Below, one piece after another: positions 10,712-22,455 of a stretch of 64,000 nt of DNA; positions within the stretch are counted from its first letter, which is position 1, and each line of letters opens with the position of its first letter. This DNA comes from Symsagittifera roscoffensis. Lineage: Eukaryota > Xenacoelomorpha > Acoela > Convolutidae. The DNA lies in NCBI RefSeq assembly GCF_963678635.1, contig NC_087068.1, forward strand, positions 15,007,872-15,071,871, written 5' to 3'. Made by a program: the position numbers and the translations under genes. A model generated the notes under the pieces. That model ran no database searches and had not been told where the DNA came from. It was given only the letters and a program-made list of their open reading frames with translations.

Positions 10712-11900
10712 CTAGCATATGCTCAGATAGTATTTTTTATGTAAGTAAACCTCTATGTCAGTGTCTGAAAATATCACATGTAAAAGTGCGTACAACTCTC
10801 TCGGATGTAGTTTTCCCCTATTAGGGTCATATACTGGTAACGAGAGAGAGGTCACTCCTCTCTCAACCAAAAAGTCCCTAAGTCGAGTCAAGGCCAATAC
10901 CAAGCTCTTTGGATCTACGTGTTGCCTATCAGTGGCCTTGGTAACCAGGAAACACAAATATTTCCCTGGTGTCTGTGATGCAACAGGGGGCAGCGCTATC
11001 ATCCCCCCACACCAGGCCTCTGTTTCCATAAAAATTCGATGTTCTTATACTCTCTTTTGAAATCAGCCGCTAGTGCTGTTTTGAAGCTTACGTCCGCGGT
11101 TATCGCTATAGCGCACGTGCGTTCCGTGAGTATGAAATCGCTGTCCGTTATGACGATATTGTTTGAATAACGGTTCGGTAGGTCAAAATACGATTCAAAA
11201 ATTCGTCTAAAAGGTGGCTTTTTAGCATTCTCGCCCTCTGTCTCTAGTTCTCCGGTTTCTCTTGCCGATTTCAATTTTTTTGTTATCAGGTTTTCGGTGT
11301 GGGTGAGTCCTACCCCCACTCCCCGGACAAAAATATCCATCGACGTCCCCGTCGATCGCCCAAAGTCTAGGAGATCGAGTTTGGATTGTGGAACACGTAG
11401 AGGACCATCTGGGGCGACCCAGTTGGACTCGGTATTGTCATGACTGACGTATTTGATGCCGTCTTTATCGACGTCCTGAATCGTCAGGATCGTCTCTTTT
11501 GGATCTGTCGGCAGATCATGGAGCCATTCGAGCACCCGCAAGTTCGTTAGTTCTTGCTCATGAGTCTGTTCCGCTTCTGGTTCGAACTCCACTTCCGGTT
11601 CTGATCGATCGTCGATCCAATCCTGATCCATGTCATTCACCAAGTCGATTTCTTCTAGCACCGCCACTTCGTCCAGTCCTACCAGCGAGTCCATCATATC
11701 ACTTACAACTATCCTGTCTACGACGAAATCCTCGCCGTATGGATTATATTTCTTTTTGTTTTTCCTCTCTTGCTCTGGCGTGTTTCCATGGTGAGAGGAA
11801 AATCAGGCTGTATTCCTTTGTAAATTTCGATTTGTTCCGGGCAATCCCAGTCTTCCTCGGCATAAGGTAGAGTTTCTTCGTCCACCTCTACTCGCTCGGT
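10712..11900 (-). pseudogene. pol C-terminal tail with macro-like domain, copy 1
   Basis: Downstream of integrase is an acidic tail (WIDDRSEPEVEFEPE, LRVLEWLHDLP) and then a domain of about 140 residues. Its features in order are: a strand TCAIAITADVS, helix FKTALAADFKREY, strand KYLCFLVTK, helix LVLALTRLRDFLVERGV, strand TSLSLPVYDPN, helix ELYALLHVIFSDTD and strand IEVYLH. This order and pattern match macro domains of the OARD1/TARG1 type (FKKKF, [40 protein letters not shown]). The usual glycine-rich loop and GCGLD motif are not evident, so ADP-ribose chemistry cannot be assumed. The domain recurs in copies 2, 3 and 4. The region is broken about twice. Confidence 0.65.
11312..11356 (-). promoter_or_regulatory. 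Central polypurine-like tract with hairpin, copy 1
   Basis: On the RNA strand a perfect hairpin ATCGACG-GGGA-CGTCGAT (11339-11356) is followed by TTGTCCGGGGAGTGGGGG. The same pair of signals stands at the 3' LTR edge, and this internal copy recurs at the same pol position in copies 2 and 3. By analogy with lentiviral central tracts it may prime plus-strand DNA inside the element. It overlaps coding sequence (STGTSMDIFVRGVGVG). Confidence 0.5.
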
Positions 11901-14580
11901 CAACTCCAAATCCAGTGGTAGGTCGCAGTCGTCCACCACCTCAATCCCATCAATTTTGTCGCGAGTACCCCTTTCATTCACCTCACAAGCAGGATCCACT
12001 ATCAAATAGTCTCCCTCTTGCATGTCCGCTGGGATGCACCAGTTCTCTGACGAGGCATTGTGTGGTTTAATATTTTCGTAATGAGCTGCTCTTCCAGTGC
12101 TCAATCGATAAAAGCGACCTCCTTGGTGCACCTCTGTTATCTGAAATGGACCACGCCATTTCTTTAATAATTTCTTGGTTCCTTTTGGTGGAACCACTTC
12201 CTGGAACACCCAGACGTAGTCGCCAACTGAGTAGGCTTTTGCATCGGCTGTCCTTTTATCAAACCTCCTTTTTTGTCTAATTTGCGCTTGTTGCGTGTTC
12301 CTCCTGCATAAGTAATTGAGGTCCTGCTGTCTTCTAATAACATGCCGCACGTACGTTTGCGGTGCTGTTCTCCTCCCCTCATAATCAGGGTAGAAAAACG
12401 TCAACGGAAGCGCTTTTTCGTGACCCGTTAGCATCATGTGCGGACTTATTCCCGTGGTGGAATGCTCCGTGCTGTTGTAAGCACCCATCACTTGCGGCAA
12501 GTGCTTGTCCCAGTCATCCATGTAGCGTGAGCAATAGACTCTCAGCATGGATACCAGTGTGCGATTTTGCCTCTCGACTAGGCCATTCGTTTGCGGGTGA
12601 TAAGTGGTCGAGTGGGCCTGCGCTACCTGCGACCTTTTCATTAACTCCTTCGTGAGATCACCCACGAATGCTTTGCCATTGTCCGATTGGAATGTGATGG
12701 GGCAGCATGTTTCTTCCGCCGATGCTGTCATGCAGGGTGCTGCCTCCGCATACTTCGTAAAATGGTCGATCATTACCAGCACCTGGTTATAGCCCGTTGC
12801 TGTCGTGCAGATTTTCTGATGATCAATTCGCACCACTTCGTTGAATCCCGACGACTCTATTGACTGTAGGGGGAACCTTAGTTTCCTGGGATCCTTCGCC
12901 TGCTGACATGACAGGCATGCGGCAATCCACTTCTCACAAACCTTCTTCAATCCCGGCCATTCGAATCGTTTCTGTATCCTGTTGTACACTTTGTCCACGC
13001 CTTGATGGCCCATCTGATCATGTGATCGAAAGAGCAATTCGGTCTGGTACAACTGTGGTAACACTATTGAATTGTGCTTATAAAGGACCTTGTCCTCCTC
13101 TTTACGTTTACAGGCTACGATTCCGTCCTTGTTCAGGTACAACAAGTCGTTTCTCTTCAGGTAGAATTGCTTCAAGATGTTGTAGCTGTCTTCTTCCAAG
13201 TCTCCCTTGTCAGGTGCTCCATTCTCGATCCATCTCTTCAGACTGCTTGTCATTCTATCATTTCGTTGAGCCCTTAGGAGATCCGACAGCCTGTACCTGG
13301 CTTTCAAATACGTCTTTACCACGTTCATTTGCCCACCCATTATTTCCGGAGCATGAGCATCGTCCATCAACTTGACACACCATATCTTTTTCAAAGGCGT
13401 CGCTTCCTGGAGAGATGGTTCCAGATTGGTACGGACGACCGTACCATGTGGCAGCAATCTGGTTGGGCGTTTCGAAACTGCTATCAGCTCGAGCTCGTCT
13501 GCGGCATTATCTACCACAGTGCCCTCTTCATCTGAGGTGTATCTGTCCCTGTCTGGATCCTGATGCGTTTCTCGGTCTAGCCCGCGCTGCTTCCAGTCTA
13601 ACAACAAAGAGTGGATTGCGATCTCTGACATATCGGAATTGGAAGTTGTTTCAGATGTGTTGTCCCAAGACTGGGGCCTCGAGTCAACACTTGAGTCGAC
13701 TGATTCCCCAACATCATATGCCATGTTGTCTATGATGTTTCTCGACTCCCCGGACAAAACTCTGTCCATTGGTTGCTTTGAATCCGACTCCCCGGACAAA
13801 ATTCTGCCCCTAGGTGATCTCGTCAACATCTCCCCGGACGAGTCGTCTTGCACGGGATCAAAAGTGTCTGACTCCTCAGACAAGTCGTCCTTGACGGGCT
13901 CGAAGGTATCAGACTCCCCGGACATTGTCTCGTCCCCGGACAAATAATCTGGGCTCGGCTCGTATTCTTCTCTTGCATCCGTGAAATGCACTCTCCTCGC
14001 GAAGCTGGATTTCGACTTGATCCTGACTTCCTCTGTGGCTTGGGTCTGATTCAGTGTCCCATATTCAGTGAACGAAGTTCTCAACAAGACCTCCTTCGGC
14101 ATCGAGCTCACCAGCTGGTTGACTATCGACCTGCAATCCCGTTCAACACCTCGGCTGCGAATGGACACTGGCCTCTTCTCTGTTCTCTCATTGACAGTCA
14201 ACCGCTGCATGGTCTCCATCCACTCACGATCATTATTATCCACTTCCCTGTCCAACAAGTCACGGAGCTTTCGCATGACGTCCGGCGCCACGTTCACCGT
14301 CCTGTTCAATAGAGCCATGCTGATTATACCCAGCCTGGTAAGTTCTTGCTGTACCAAATTGGATCGTACTAGCAGATCCAACGGAACGGTCTCGCCTCTG
14401 GCTAAAACCTTTATCTCCGCGGCCGTCTCCACTGGAAGGTCAGGGTGTCCGGGTATAGGATGCCCTGACTTATCTAACCACCTAGTAAGTGGCAATTTGT
14501 CGTAGGTTTCCTTGTCCAAAAATGAAAACCCGTCTTTGATTTCCGATTGGTTAGCCTGCTTCTCCTCGAGGCGCTCATAA
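11900..14580 (-). pseudogene. Integrase and long pre-integrase linker, copy 1
   Basis: The integrase part (about 11900-13110) shows an HHCC-type zinc segment (HDQMGHQGVDK then CLSCQQ), core motifs around MIDHFTKYAEA, QSDNGKAF and YHPQTNGLVERQN, and a C-terminal KKWRGPF (GPY/F module) near 12145-12165. This identifies a Ty3/gypsy integrase that inserts cDNA into host DNA. Between RNase H and the zinc segment is an unusually long linker of nearly 490 residues, acidic and Ser-rich, holding 14-residue repeats with LSGES. Copy 2 has a comparable acidic linker. No chromodomain is evident. Fossil copy, broken. Confidence 0.85.
13740..13945 (-). repeat. 42-bp coding repeat carrying a polypurine-tract-like word
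   Basis: The plus-strand word TCCCCGGAC occurs at 13747, 13789, 13831, 13915 and 13933, with a variant at 13873. The first five places are exactly 42 bp apart, giving a 14-residue repeat with LSGESD or a close form. On the RNA strand the word is GTCCGGGGA, the core of the element's own 3' polypurine tract. Two more copies are in the same linker of copy 2 (35820 and 35868). Confidence 0.8.
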
Positions 14581-16100
14581 AATTCTGTCTTTTTACTGAG
14601 GCTATCTGCGTTCTGGTGCTTGTCACGGGTACGGTACTCTATGATCATGTGGTATCCATCCAGGCGCACGATCCAACGACCAATATAACTTTGGTCCATC
14701 GAATAGGTTTTCAGCCAGGCAAGGGCACGATTATCCACACGTAACTTGAAGGGAGCACTCCCCAAGTAGGCCCTGTATTTTTCCACGAAAGTGATCACCG
14801 CGAACATCTCCGCTTTTGGTGCGCCGTACTTCATCTCCGTATCACTCAGGACTTTACTCCCGTAGGCTATCGGACGAAGAACCGTTCTCCCGTTTCACTC
14901 CTGCTCCTGGTGAAGTATGCCCGATATCGCAACCACTGATGCATTCGTGTCCAGCACGAACATCCCCTTCTCCGTTGGCATGCCGAGGACCGGTGCCTCG
15001 CAAAGTTCACGTTTGATGTTCTCAAATGAAACTTGTGCCTCATCAGTCCAGGTGAACTTTTTGCCCTTGTTTCTCATCAGCCGCTGCATGGGGTATATTT
15101 TTTCAGCATACCCCTTGATGAACTCTCGATAATAATTAGCGAATCCCAAAAAACTCATCAGCTGTGTATCTGTTTTAGGTGCCTTCCAGGTCAGCACCGC
15201 TTCAACCGCTTCAGGATCTGGTCTCACTCCATGTTTATCCACCAGGCGGCCCAGATACTTTATGGAATCTCTGAGGATTTCACACTTAAAGGGTTTACAT
15301 TTCAGACCCGCCTGCTTCATGCAAGAAAACACCTCCTCCAACCTCTCTATATGGTCTTCCAAGGTTGGTGTTGCAATGACGACATCATCGACATAACACA
15401 TGATGAAATTCCCATATTTCTTAGTGACGCTCGTGAGTGCCTGGGCCATCAGTCGCTGGAATTTGGCCGACGCGTTGCACAATCCGAACGGCATCCTCTT
15501 CCACTGGAACAATCCCAGCTCGCACGCGAAGCCTGTTTTTTCTCGATCTTGCTTTCGGAGTGGCACTTGCCAGAACGCAGAGCCCAAATCTAACGTCGTG
15601 AAGAACTTCGCGTCTCCCAGCTTGGATAGGCTCTCATCGATGCGGGGAATCGGGTATGCGTCCTTTATAGTCACTGCGTTCAGATAACGGAAATCACAAC
15701 AAAACCTGAGTTTTTCACCTTTCTTTTTCGCCATGACCACGCCACAAGCCCACGGGGACTTCGACGGCTCGATCATGTCATACTCCATTAACATCTCGAT
15801 TTCCTTCCTACACGCTTCTGACTTGTGAGGGATCATTCTTCTCGCCCCTTCCCTATGAGGTACCGAGCCCTCTTCTATCTCAATCTCGTGTTCTACAAAA
15901 TTACAGCAACCTATGTCGGCCTTATGTTTCGAAAAAACGTCTGCGTTCCGACTTAGCACCGCTCTGAGCGAATCTAGTTCCATGTCTGATATTTTACCCT
16001 TCAAATGTTCTATTTCAGGTAGGACCGGTTTATTCGCTAATAACTCTGTCTCTGTCGGCCTGTCAGGAAAATTGGAATAACTAGACAGCCCATCATCTGT
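14580..16100 (-). pseudogene. Reverse transcriptase and RNase H, copy 1
   Basis: The RT core is clear: ARRMIPHKSEACRKEI, SPWACGVVMAKKK, RFCCDFRYLNAVT, YPIPRIDESLSKLG, FFTTLDLGSAFWQVPL, FQWKRMPFGLCNA, and the catalytic YVDD near 15385-15396, followed by the thumb (CKPFKCEI, YLGRLVDKHG, FLGFANYYREFIKGYA). RNase H follows (VLDTNASVVAISGILHQE, LRVDNRALAWL, RDKHQNADSLSKK). This is a Ty3/gypsy-type RT by motif order, with RNase H before integrase. It copies element RNA into DNA in virus-like particles. The fossil is broken about once here. Confidence 0.92.
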
Positions 16101-16652
16101 TTCCGACTTCATTGAAAACATTTTCCTAGAAGCTTTCAATTCATTTAATCTCTTCATTATACATTGTTGGTTCGCATGTAATGGACATTTAGTTACATCA
16201 AACTTTTTCAAGTTCTCCACACTCTGAAAGTCTGTGTGCACCGCATCTTGTTCGAGCATGGCGTTGTGTCCGATTCGTCTAACCTTCAGCTCCTCTTGAC
16301 CAATGTATATCCGGCCAATCTGATCGTTCGCATCAGTTATGTGAGCTTTTGTGTAGATATTGATGCCATCCACATTCATTAGAATCGGGTATGGGCCATG
16401 GACATCGATGTAATGTCCATCCACTTTCATCAGCCTCGGACCTCCTGTTGTGAGCAGCGCTCGCACTGCCCTGGAGTCCAGTTTGGGATCTTTCTCCTTC
16501 AGGTAGTCGGCATAGATGTCCAGGTGGACTAGTGTAATCTCGGATGGTTCACTCAAGTTCTTGACCATCTGGTGCCCTGCGACTGAGATAATGGACATTA
16601 TTTTCGTCCCCTGCTTCGTCATGCCGAAAGTTCTCCCAGATATAACGTTCAA
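16100..16652 (-). pseudogene. Retropepsin-like region ahead of RT, copy 1
   Basis: The segment reads VRALLTTGG, then GPYPILMNVDGINIYTKAHIT, then IYIGQEELKVRRIGH. The layout resembles a retropepsin fold (ALLDTGA ... ILGrDfL) but lacks the usual catalytic triplet at this place in both copy 1 and copy 2, so it may be a lineage-specific, non-catalytic retropepsin-like module. In copy 2 it is followed by a more normal protease module; I do not see that second module here. A CPLHANQQC motif follows before RT and is kept in copy 2 (CPNHRDKIC). Confidence 0.5.
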
Positions 16653-16768
16653 TTTTAGTCCCTGTTCCTGGGTTCCTCTTTGTCTTCTATTTTCGTCGTT
16701 TTACCCAGAATATTAAAACTTTCCCGAAGATCTGTGCTCTCCAGCTTCGACCTTACCCACTGCTCCAC

Positions 16769-19477
16769 TTATTTCGTGGCTAGCTCCTGTTTGACATTCT
16801 GCAACGCTGTCCTTGCTGTCAGACCGTAATCCACCTTGAGTGGGCTAACCGACTCCGCCTCCAGGTTCGAGGCTACCACCTCGTCAGGCAGTGTCTTTAC
16901 CTTCTTAGTCGTAAAGGTGCTCGGTGTCGTCTCCTTTCTCCGAGAATCGGCCTCGTTCATCAGGCGTGCTCGACTGGCCTTTACACCCGAAAGCGCCTCT
17001 TCGTGGCGGGGAGGTTTCGCGTCCGCCACTGCATCCCAAAATTGAGTGCAATCCGATTTGAAGTGTCCCTCCAAATTACAGAAGAAACACCTCGGACCAT
17101 ATTTCATGATAAGCCCTCTGACGTACTCTTCGTGATCCTCTTCGGTCGCGTCGACGTCATCGAGAAAGTAGCCTATTGCCTTCATGTTCTGTTTGTATGC
17201 AGAACACGCGAAACGTGATGGTCCATCGAACCACAATTCGCACACGACCTCCTCTTATCCATGTCATCGCGAGGTTTGTACTAACTGGAGTTCGCACCAG
17301 TGTTTGTCCCGCTGTAGTTACCGTAATTGCTGTAACGGTTTTGCGTCCTCGGTTTTTTGAGTAAATACTCATACGTGACTTCATACGCAAATCATCGGGC
17401 TTGGGTACTTGGTCGAGTGACAGGGTGAAGTGTGTGGCCAACATCGTCTTCAACTCCTCACTCTTTACTCCGTCCATGAACTTCGAAGCAATCGCCAAGT
17501 TTCACTCGGATATTCTCTCAACGGGATTGCTTCTCCTCCTAAGCAATTCAAGGTCGTCCAAAAGTTTGTCTATGGATTCGTCATCTCTTTGACGCCTCTT
17601 TTCGAACTTCACCATAGCCTGGTGCCCTTGTACTCCAGAACCGAAACGATTCAGCAGGATGTCGAATATCTTGCGAGCGCTGTCTCTCTCATTGGCTCTT
17701 TTCGCCATTACGCAATTTAGTGCAGTACCCTCCAGGTTGCCTGTTAGCGCGCTGCACTCCTGTTTCTTGGAGAGACTCTCTTCCTCAAAGTGCAACTTCA
17801 TCACTTCTATCCAAGTGTCAACGCAGCCGTCTGACTCGTCTTTGTATGACTTCGGCTTTTTCAATGTCCTTCTTGACCTCTCTCCTCTCTCGGTTGACTT
17901 CGAGAGTTTGGTGATGAATGTTTTGAGAGATCTGTTCAGATGCTCAAAAATCGAGGCATACACCGTCGTGTCCTGTGAGACTGTAGTCAGATCTGGCACT
18001 GAACTGACTTGTGGCACATCTGGAAACCTCGTCTCCGGAGTAGCATCTGCCTCCGGCGGGACTGGATTCGTCCAGCCCGGCCTCGACGGGGCTGCCCTTG
18101 GCCGCTCCCTATTCCTCCGTTCGTAGTTCATTCTCGAGCTTTGCTGGGCTCTGGCATAGCTGCTTGTACCATCTCTATCATTCGCATGGCGTGAGCGCTC
18201 CCTTGGGTTGGAACGCTCCTCCCAATTGCTCTCATTCAAGATCGCGTCAAGCTTCCGCATCATTATGTCAGATTTGGCATCTAACCTTTTTTCCAGGCTA
18301 GTCATCGTGTGGGCGTAGGTACTATCATGATCGTTCAACAATCGCTCGATATCCCTCGTCATCCTAGCCTCTCTTTCCTGTGACTCCTTGTTTGCCTGTG
18401 CCAGGCTCTCCGCCAGGCATTGATCTGTGTTGCGAATCAATTGAGCCTGATCAACCTCGCCTGCGACTTCACGTGCATTAGTTCATCTCCCAGATTCGCT
18501 CGACCCTGGTGAGCTCTCTCGCCAACCTAATCTATTCTCTTAGTCATGACCCGTCTCAGTTCATCCAGACCATTCATTACGCCAGCGAACATGTCACTTA
18601 TATCGCCAGTGGCCCCAAATGGCGGGGTTAGTCCCAAAGAAGATGAGGTCAACTGCGGCTGTAGCCTGGTGCTTGATGACGCACCGCCTTTTTGCTTGCT
18701 CATCGACGTCATCAATCTGTCGAACGTTGATGACGCTCCCATCGTTATCCCATCTGACATGGGCCTGGTCGGCGAGGCGGACGACGCCTTCCTGCTCATG
18801 TCGTTCCTTGGGCACGGTGTGAAGTTCACATCCGGATGGGTTATCTCCGGGTAGTCATAACTGGAAGATAAACCTTCAGTTCGTAGTGACGCCATGCGCT
18901 CATCGTACAAAGACTTCCAGCTCTTCTTGGCCTTCGAACCTAGTTGTTCTTCACTCGGGCTTATACTCGACATCATCGCGTTGTTGCTCTGCTTGGCCAG
19001 GGATGAGTGGGTATTAGCTGAATGTGAATTTTCTCTCCTCCACCTATGACTCTTGGTCTCCGATTTGGACATTCCCTTGAATAACACTTCCTCTCGCGGC
19101 TCGACCTCGGAACGCTCCGAGGTCTCTTCCGTCCTCTCAACTTCCTCCCACTCGAGGTCCTCGCTCGGCTCAAAGTCGGGTCGAATGAGCGTCCGTTCCC
19201 CTTCGTCAAAGGGGTCCACAAGCGTTTCGCTCGCAGTTCCGGCCTCGGCGCTCCGCCCTTGATCGCCATCGAGGTTTTTCTCGCTCCTTAGTTTCATTTC
19301 GCTCACTGAAAGATCAGGTTGACCTTTAGTCGATTTGTTTTCAGCAAAAACGTCGGAGGCGCTGCTAAAGGAGGACTGGCTACGCCTAGTTTTAAATTTT
19401 CGCGTGCTGCCCTTGCTCAACCTGGGAATCTTAGTAGTCGATCCTAACGAGTCCCTGCGCTGCATACTTTGTGACAA
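16769..19477 (-). pseudogene. gag and nucleocapsid region, copy 1
   Basis: The region starts near 19477 with a low-complexity charged arm, then a coiled-coil-rich part, then a capsid-like segment (WIEVMKLHFEEESLSK, LEGTALNCV, ILLNRFGSG, MVKFEKRRQRDDESIDK) as in Ty3-type gag, then zinc-knuckle motifs CANCGSMDHH and CFFCNLEGHFKSDC (CX2CX4HX4C) near 17060-17110. Gag packages element RNA into particles; the knuckles bind RNA. Copy 2 has the same order with two clear knuckles. The fossil is broken about three times. Confidence 0.82.
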
Positions 19478-19890
19478 ATAACAATATTCTTCTTATTTAA
19501 TGGCGATGCACACGTACCGCAACAAGTTCAAGTTAAATTACTTAACGCTGCCTCTTCGATCTCGTAGGTATCAAAAATGTCTCTCAGACTTCTCAATGAC
19601 AATCTTAGCGATTCAGCTAAAGTTACACACAGGGCCTGCTCAGTATTGATATAATGCTAACTCAACCCTGTTGTATAGTATAACAGTATCACAAAATTTT
19701 TACAAGATATAATCAACACACAAAACACAATCGATAATCAGATAAGAATATCCTACAGGTGACAGCGACCTCTCGTCAGTATCAATTTATCTCCACACAA
19801 TTTATCAAGTCACTGTTTTGTTAAAATCAAACAATCTTTGGTAAAAAGCAGTGATGATTCAGAAACAGATCAATAAAACTTAGTCTTAAA

Positions 19891-20230
19891 GAAAAAGACT
19901 TCCCTCAATCGGAACGATCCGAAAGAACGAAGCCCAGGACACAGTCTTCTCAAGTGAGTGTGTATTGCCTAATACACCCACCGAGGTCTTCTTTTAGGTG
20001 TCCTGCGATTGCCCGATCTGTCCTATTAAGTAGCTCAAGGCAGCCTCTGATCGAAAATTTCTAAAGTCTATGAAAAAGCTCCCCCGCACCCGGAACGCTC
20101 CAAGTGCACGAGAGCAGGGAACAACTTTCTTTCTCAAGTGAGTGTGTATTTGCCTAATACACTCACCGAGGTCTTCTTTTATTTGTTCCCGGATTGCCCG
20201 AACTTTCCTATTAAGCAGCTCAAGGCAACC
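19891..20230. repeat. 155-bp direct repeat in the copy 1 leader
   Basis: Two copies, 19891-20045 and 20071-20230, share GAAAAAG, CGGAACG, TCTCAAGTGAGTGTGTATT, GCCTAATACAC, CACCGAGGTCTTCTTTTA, TTGCCCGA and TCCTATTAAG. Each holds an inverted repeat GTGTATT/AATACAC. They differ at many sites, so the duplication is not recent. Confidence 0.8.
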
Positions 20231-20429
20231 ACACAACTAAAATCACAATCAAAAAAAAAATTTGTTCGGGTACTTCTGATACACCCGATCTGGAATCCAA
20301 AGTTGATCACGAATTTCCGGGTCAAAATGGGCTCCTATGATCCTAATAAGCACGCCTAATATCCTAATATGATCTTTATTAAATGGATATTTCCCGTCTC
20401 CCAAATTGCCACAGAAGGTTTCCTCAAGT

Positions 20430-20985
20430 TTCTAACAAGGAGGGTTGCTAAGAAGTTTAAGTCACTCCGGAGGGTTACTTCGGAGGGTTGTTAAGACACT
20501 TAGCCTACCTCGGAGGATTACTTCGGAGGGTACCTTAATCACCCAAGTTACTTCGGAGGGTCCCCCTAAATTTACTAAGGAGGGTCAATAAGATGCTTAA
20601 TATGCTCCGGAGGGTTACTTCGGAGGGTACCTCCAAAATTTTCAAATTTCTGAACCTCACTTAGAAGGGCCTTCAATTAACTTCAGGAAGCGTCAAAACA
20701 AGCTAAATTCCCTATGGGGGGCTGTTTTAACTTCTTTGGATGATCTCGTGGAAATTTTCCACTAAGGAGGGTTGCCAAGGGGTTTAGCTGACTGCGGAGG
20801 GTTACTTCGGAGGGTTCCTCAAAAATCAAGAAAAAAGGTTATGTTACCGCGATTAAGTCTCCAAAAGCGGTCCACCTGACTCAAAACTAGGTTGGCTGAC
20901 ACGGTCAACCTTCCCAGTTGGATAAAAAGGTGTTTCGATAAAATTTTCTGCCGCTCGGAGGGTTACCTGTGATTTGGACCCTCCG
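20430..20985. repeat. GGAGGGT array in the copy 1 leader
   Basis: About twelve copies of GGAGGGT are spread through this stretch, several in the longer form CGGAGGGTTACTTCGGAGGGT-like (two cores about 14 bp apart). Further single copies are near 21310, 21717, 21934, 22304 and 22364, and one in the LTR near 22985. On the RNA strand the unit is ACCCTCC. It is the family B counterpart of the family A leader minisatellites. Confidence 0.75.
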
Positions 20986-22428
20986 AGCCAACAAATTCTA
21001 AAAAAATTTTCTTTTCCGAGATTATCAACCCAAAACGGTTGCGGTCCGGAAAAGTGGTCCAAAACGTCGACTTATGGAACCAAAAGTATCCCGATCGGTT
21101 GGCTAGTCTTTGAGAAATTGCCAAAAACGTGTTTGTCCAAATGGGCTTTTTTCACCACCTCTGTAGGTTCTGAGAAACTTTTCCGCAGTTCCTATTGAAA
21201 CCTGTTCCTGTTTGGAGACAAAAATTTGGTCAATAACTATCAAATTTGGACTCTCCGATTCCTTCCTTTTTCCAATCCTTAAGTCGTTAGCTCTATCCAC
21301 GGAGCTAATCGGAGGGTTACTCAAGAATTTTTCTGGCAGCCGAGCACGTTATGCTAGCACGCTCCTAATACAAAAAATTTTATTGACCGAAAAATTTTGG
21401 TTTTTTCCAACTTTTACTGAGTCTTTTCTCATGCGGTTTCTTTAGTTAGGGGGATCGAACTACGTAGCTACTCCCTATATAAAAGCTTTTTGCTGTTCGA
21501 AAAAGCTCGGATATCCAAAAATTTGGGGGTCTATAGTTTGTCAAAAATCAGTAATTTTCGACAAAATTTTGGTGTTTCTTGGGTCTAAATAGGAGATAAG
21601 TAAAATATAGTTAGAACAATAATCTATTAGCAGTCGTTAATGAATATTACTATACCCTCCTTTGCACCAAAATACCCGAATTAAGACCCTTAACTCGGAA
21701 CTTTGTGATCGACGGAGGGTACAATCGGACCGCGCCAATCGTGCCCCCCACCACTTAAGTTTTAATGAAATAGTACCCGAACGATACTAAAATTGTCTCA
21801 ACGATACCCAACAGTCGTTGTGGATGTTATCCCTGTGTCCCTGTTGAGTGTGGAACACGTCGGTCAGCTTGCCACTCTACCAACCGGCAAAATCACCATT
21901 AACGTGCTTAAACACTCAAATTACACTCAAGGGAGGGTATCCAACCCTTCACCAAAACACACAATCTTTCTATCAGAAAAGATATAAATCAATCTGAAAC
22001 AACAACAAATAGGAAAGTCAGATCACATCTCGTCCGGAAATAACATATAAACTGTCACTTTATGTTTTTTTTTGTTTTTGGTCTTTTTTGGATTTTTTAC
22101 TGTTTTTTGTACTTTTTTGTTTTCAAATAATTTTGTTTTTAGTTTTTTCTTGGTTATACACTATTTTTGTTTGGTTTTACGCTTTTTCTTTAATTGTTTT
22201 TGGTCCTGGGACCTCGGGACAAGCGGGCTCTTGATTTCCCACCTAACCCTCCGGCCCCCGGAATTTTCGGTGTTAACTAAGTTAAAAAGCTAAATAGTAC
22301 TAGACGGAGGGTACGCACCTTCCCCCTAGTACAATAACGGTCATTAAGGCCTCTAACCGGAGCGGAGGGTTCGTCGCTGAAGCGCTTGCTGATCATGATG
22401 GTCTTATGCCTTTGACAGGCGACAGGCC

Positions 22429-22443
22429 CACCCAGGAGCGCCA
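22429..22443 (-). promoter_or_regulatory. Primer-binding site of copy 1
   Basis: The RNA strand reads TGGCGCTCCTGGGTG, 12 nt inside the 5' LTR, identical over 15 nt to the site of the family A elements although the LTR and most of the leader differ. Such conservation indicates that both families use the same tRNA primer. Confidence 0.75.
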
Positions 22444-22455
22444 TAAAAACGTCTA

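Larger units (their letters stand above)
19478..22455 (-). other. Long 5' leader of copy 1
   Basis: This is about 3 kb of non-coding sequence between the primer site and gag. It holds a 155-bp direct repeat (19891-20230), a GGAGGGT-rich array (20430-20985) with scattered copies as far as the LTR, and a T-rich stretch (22040-22200). It shows no clear similarity to the family A leaders outside the primer-site neighbourhood, so leaders evolve faster than the coding parts. Confidence 0.75.

Noticed and set aside
20430-20985. GGAGGGT copies as ribosome-binding sites
   Set aside because: The setting is eukaryotic, the motif is on the strand opposite to the element RNA, and no starts follow it.
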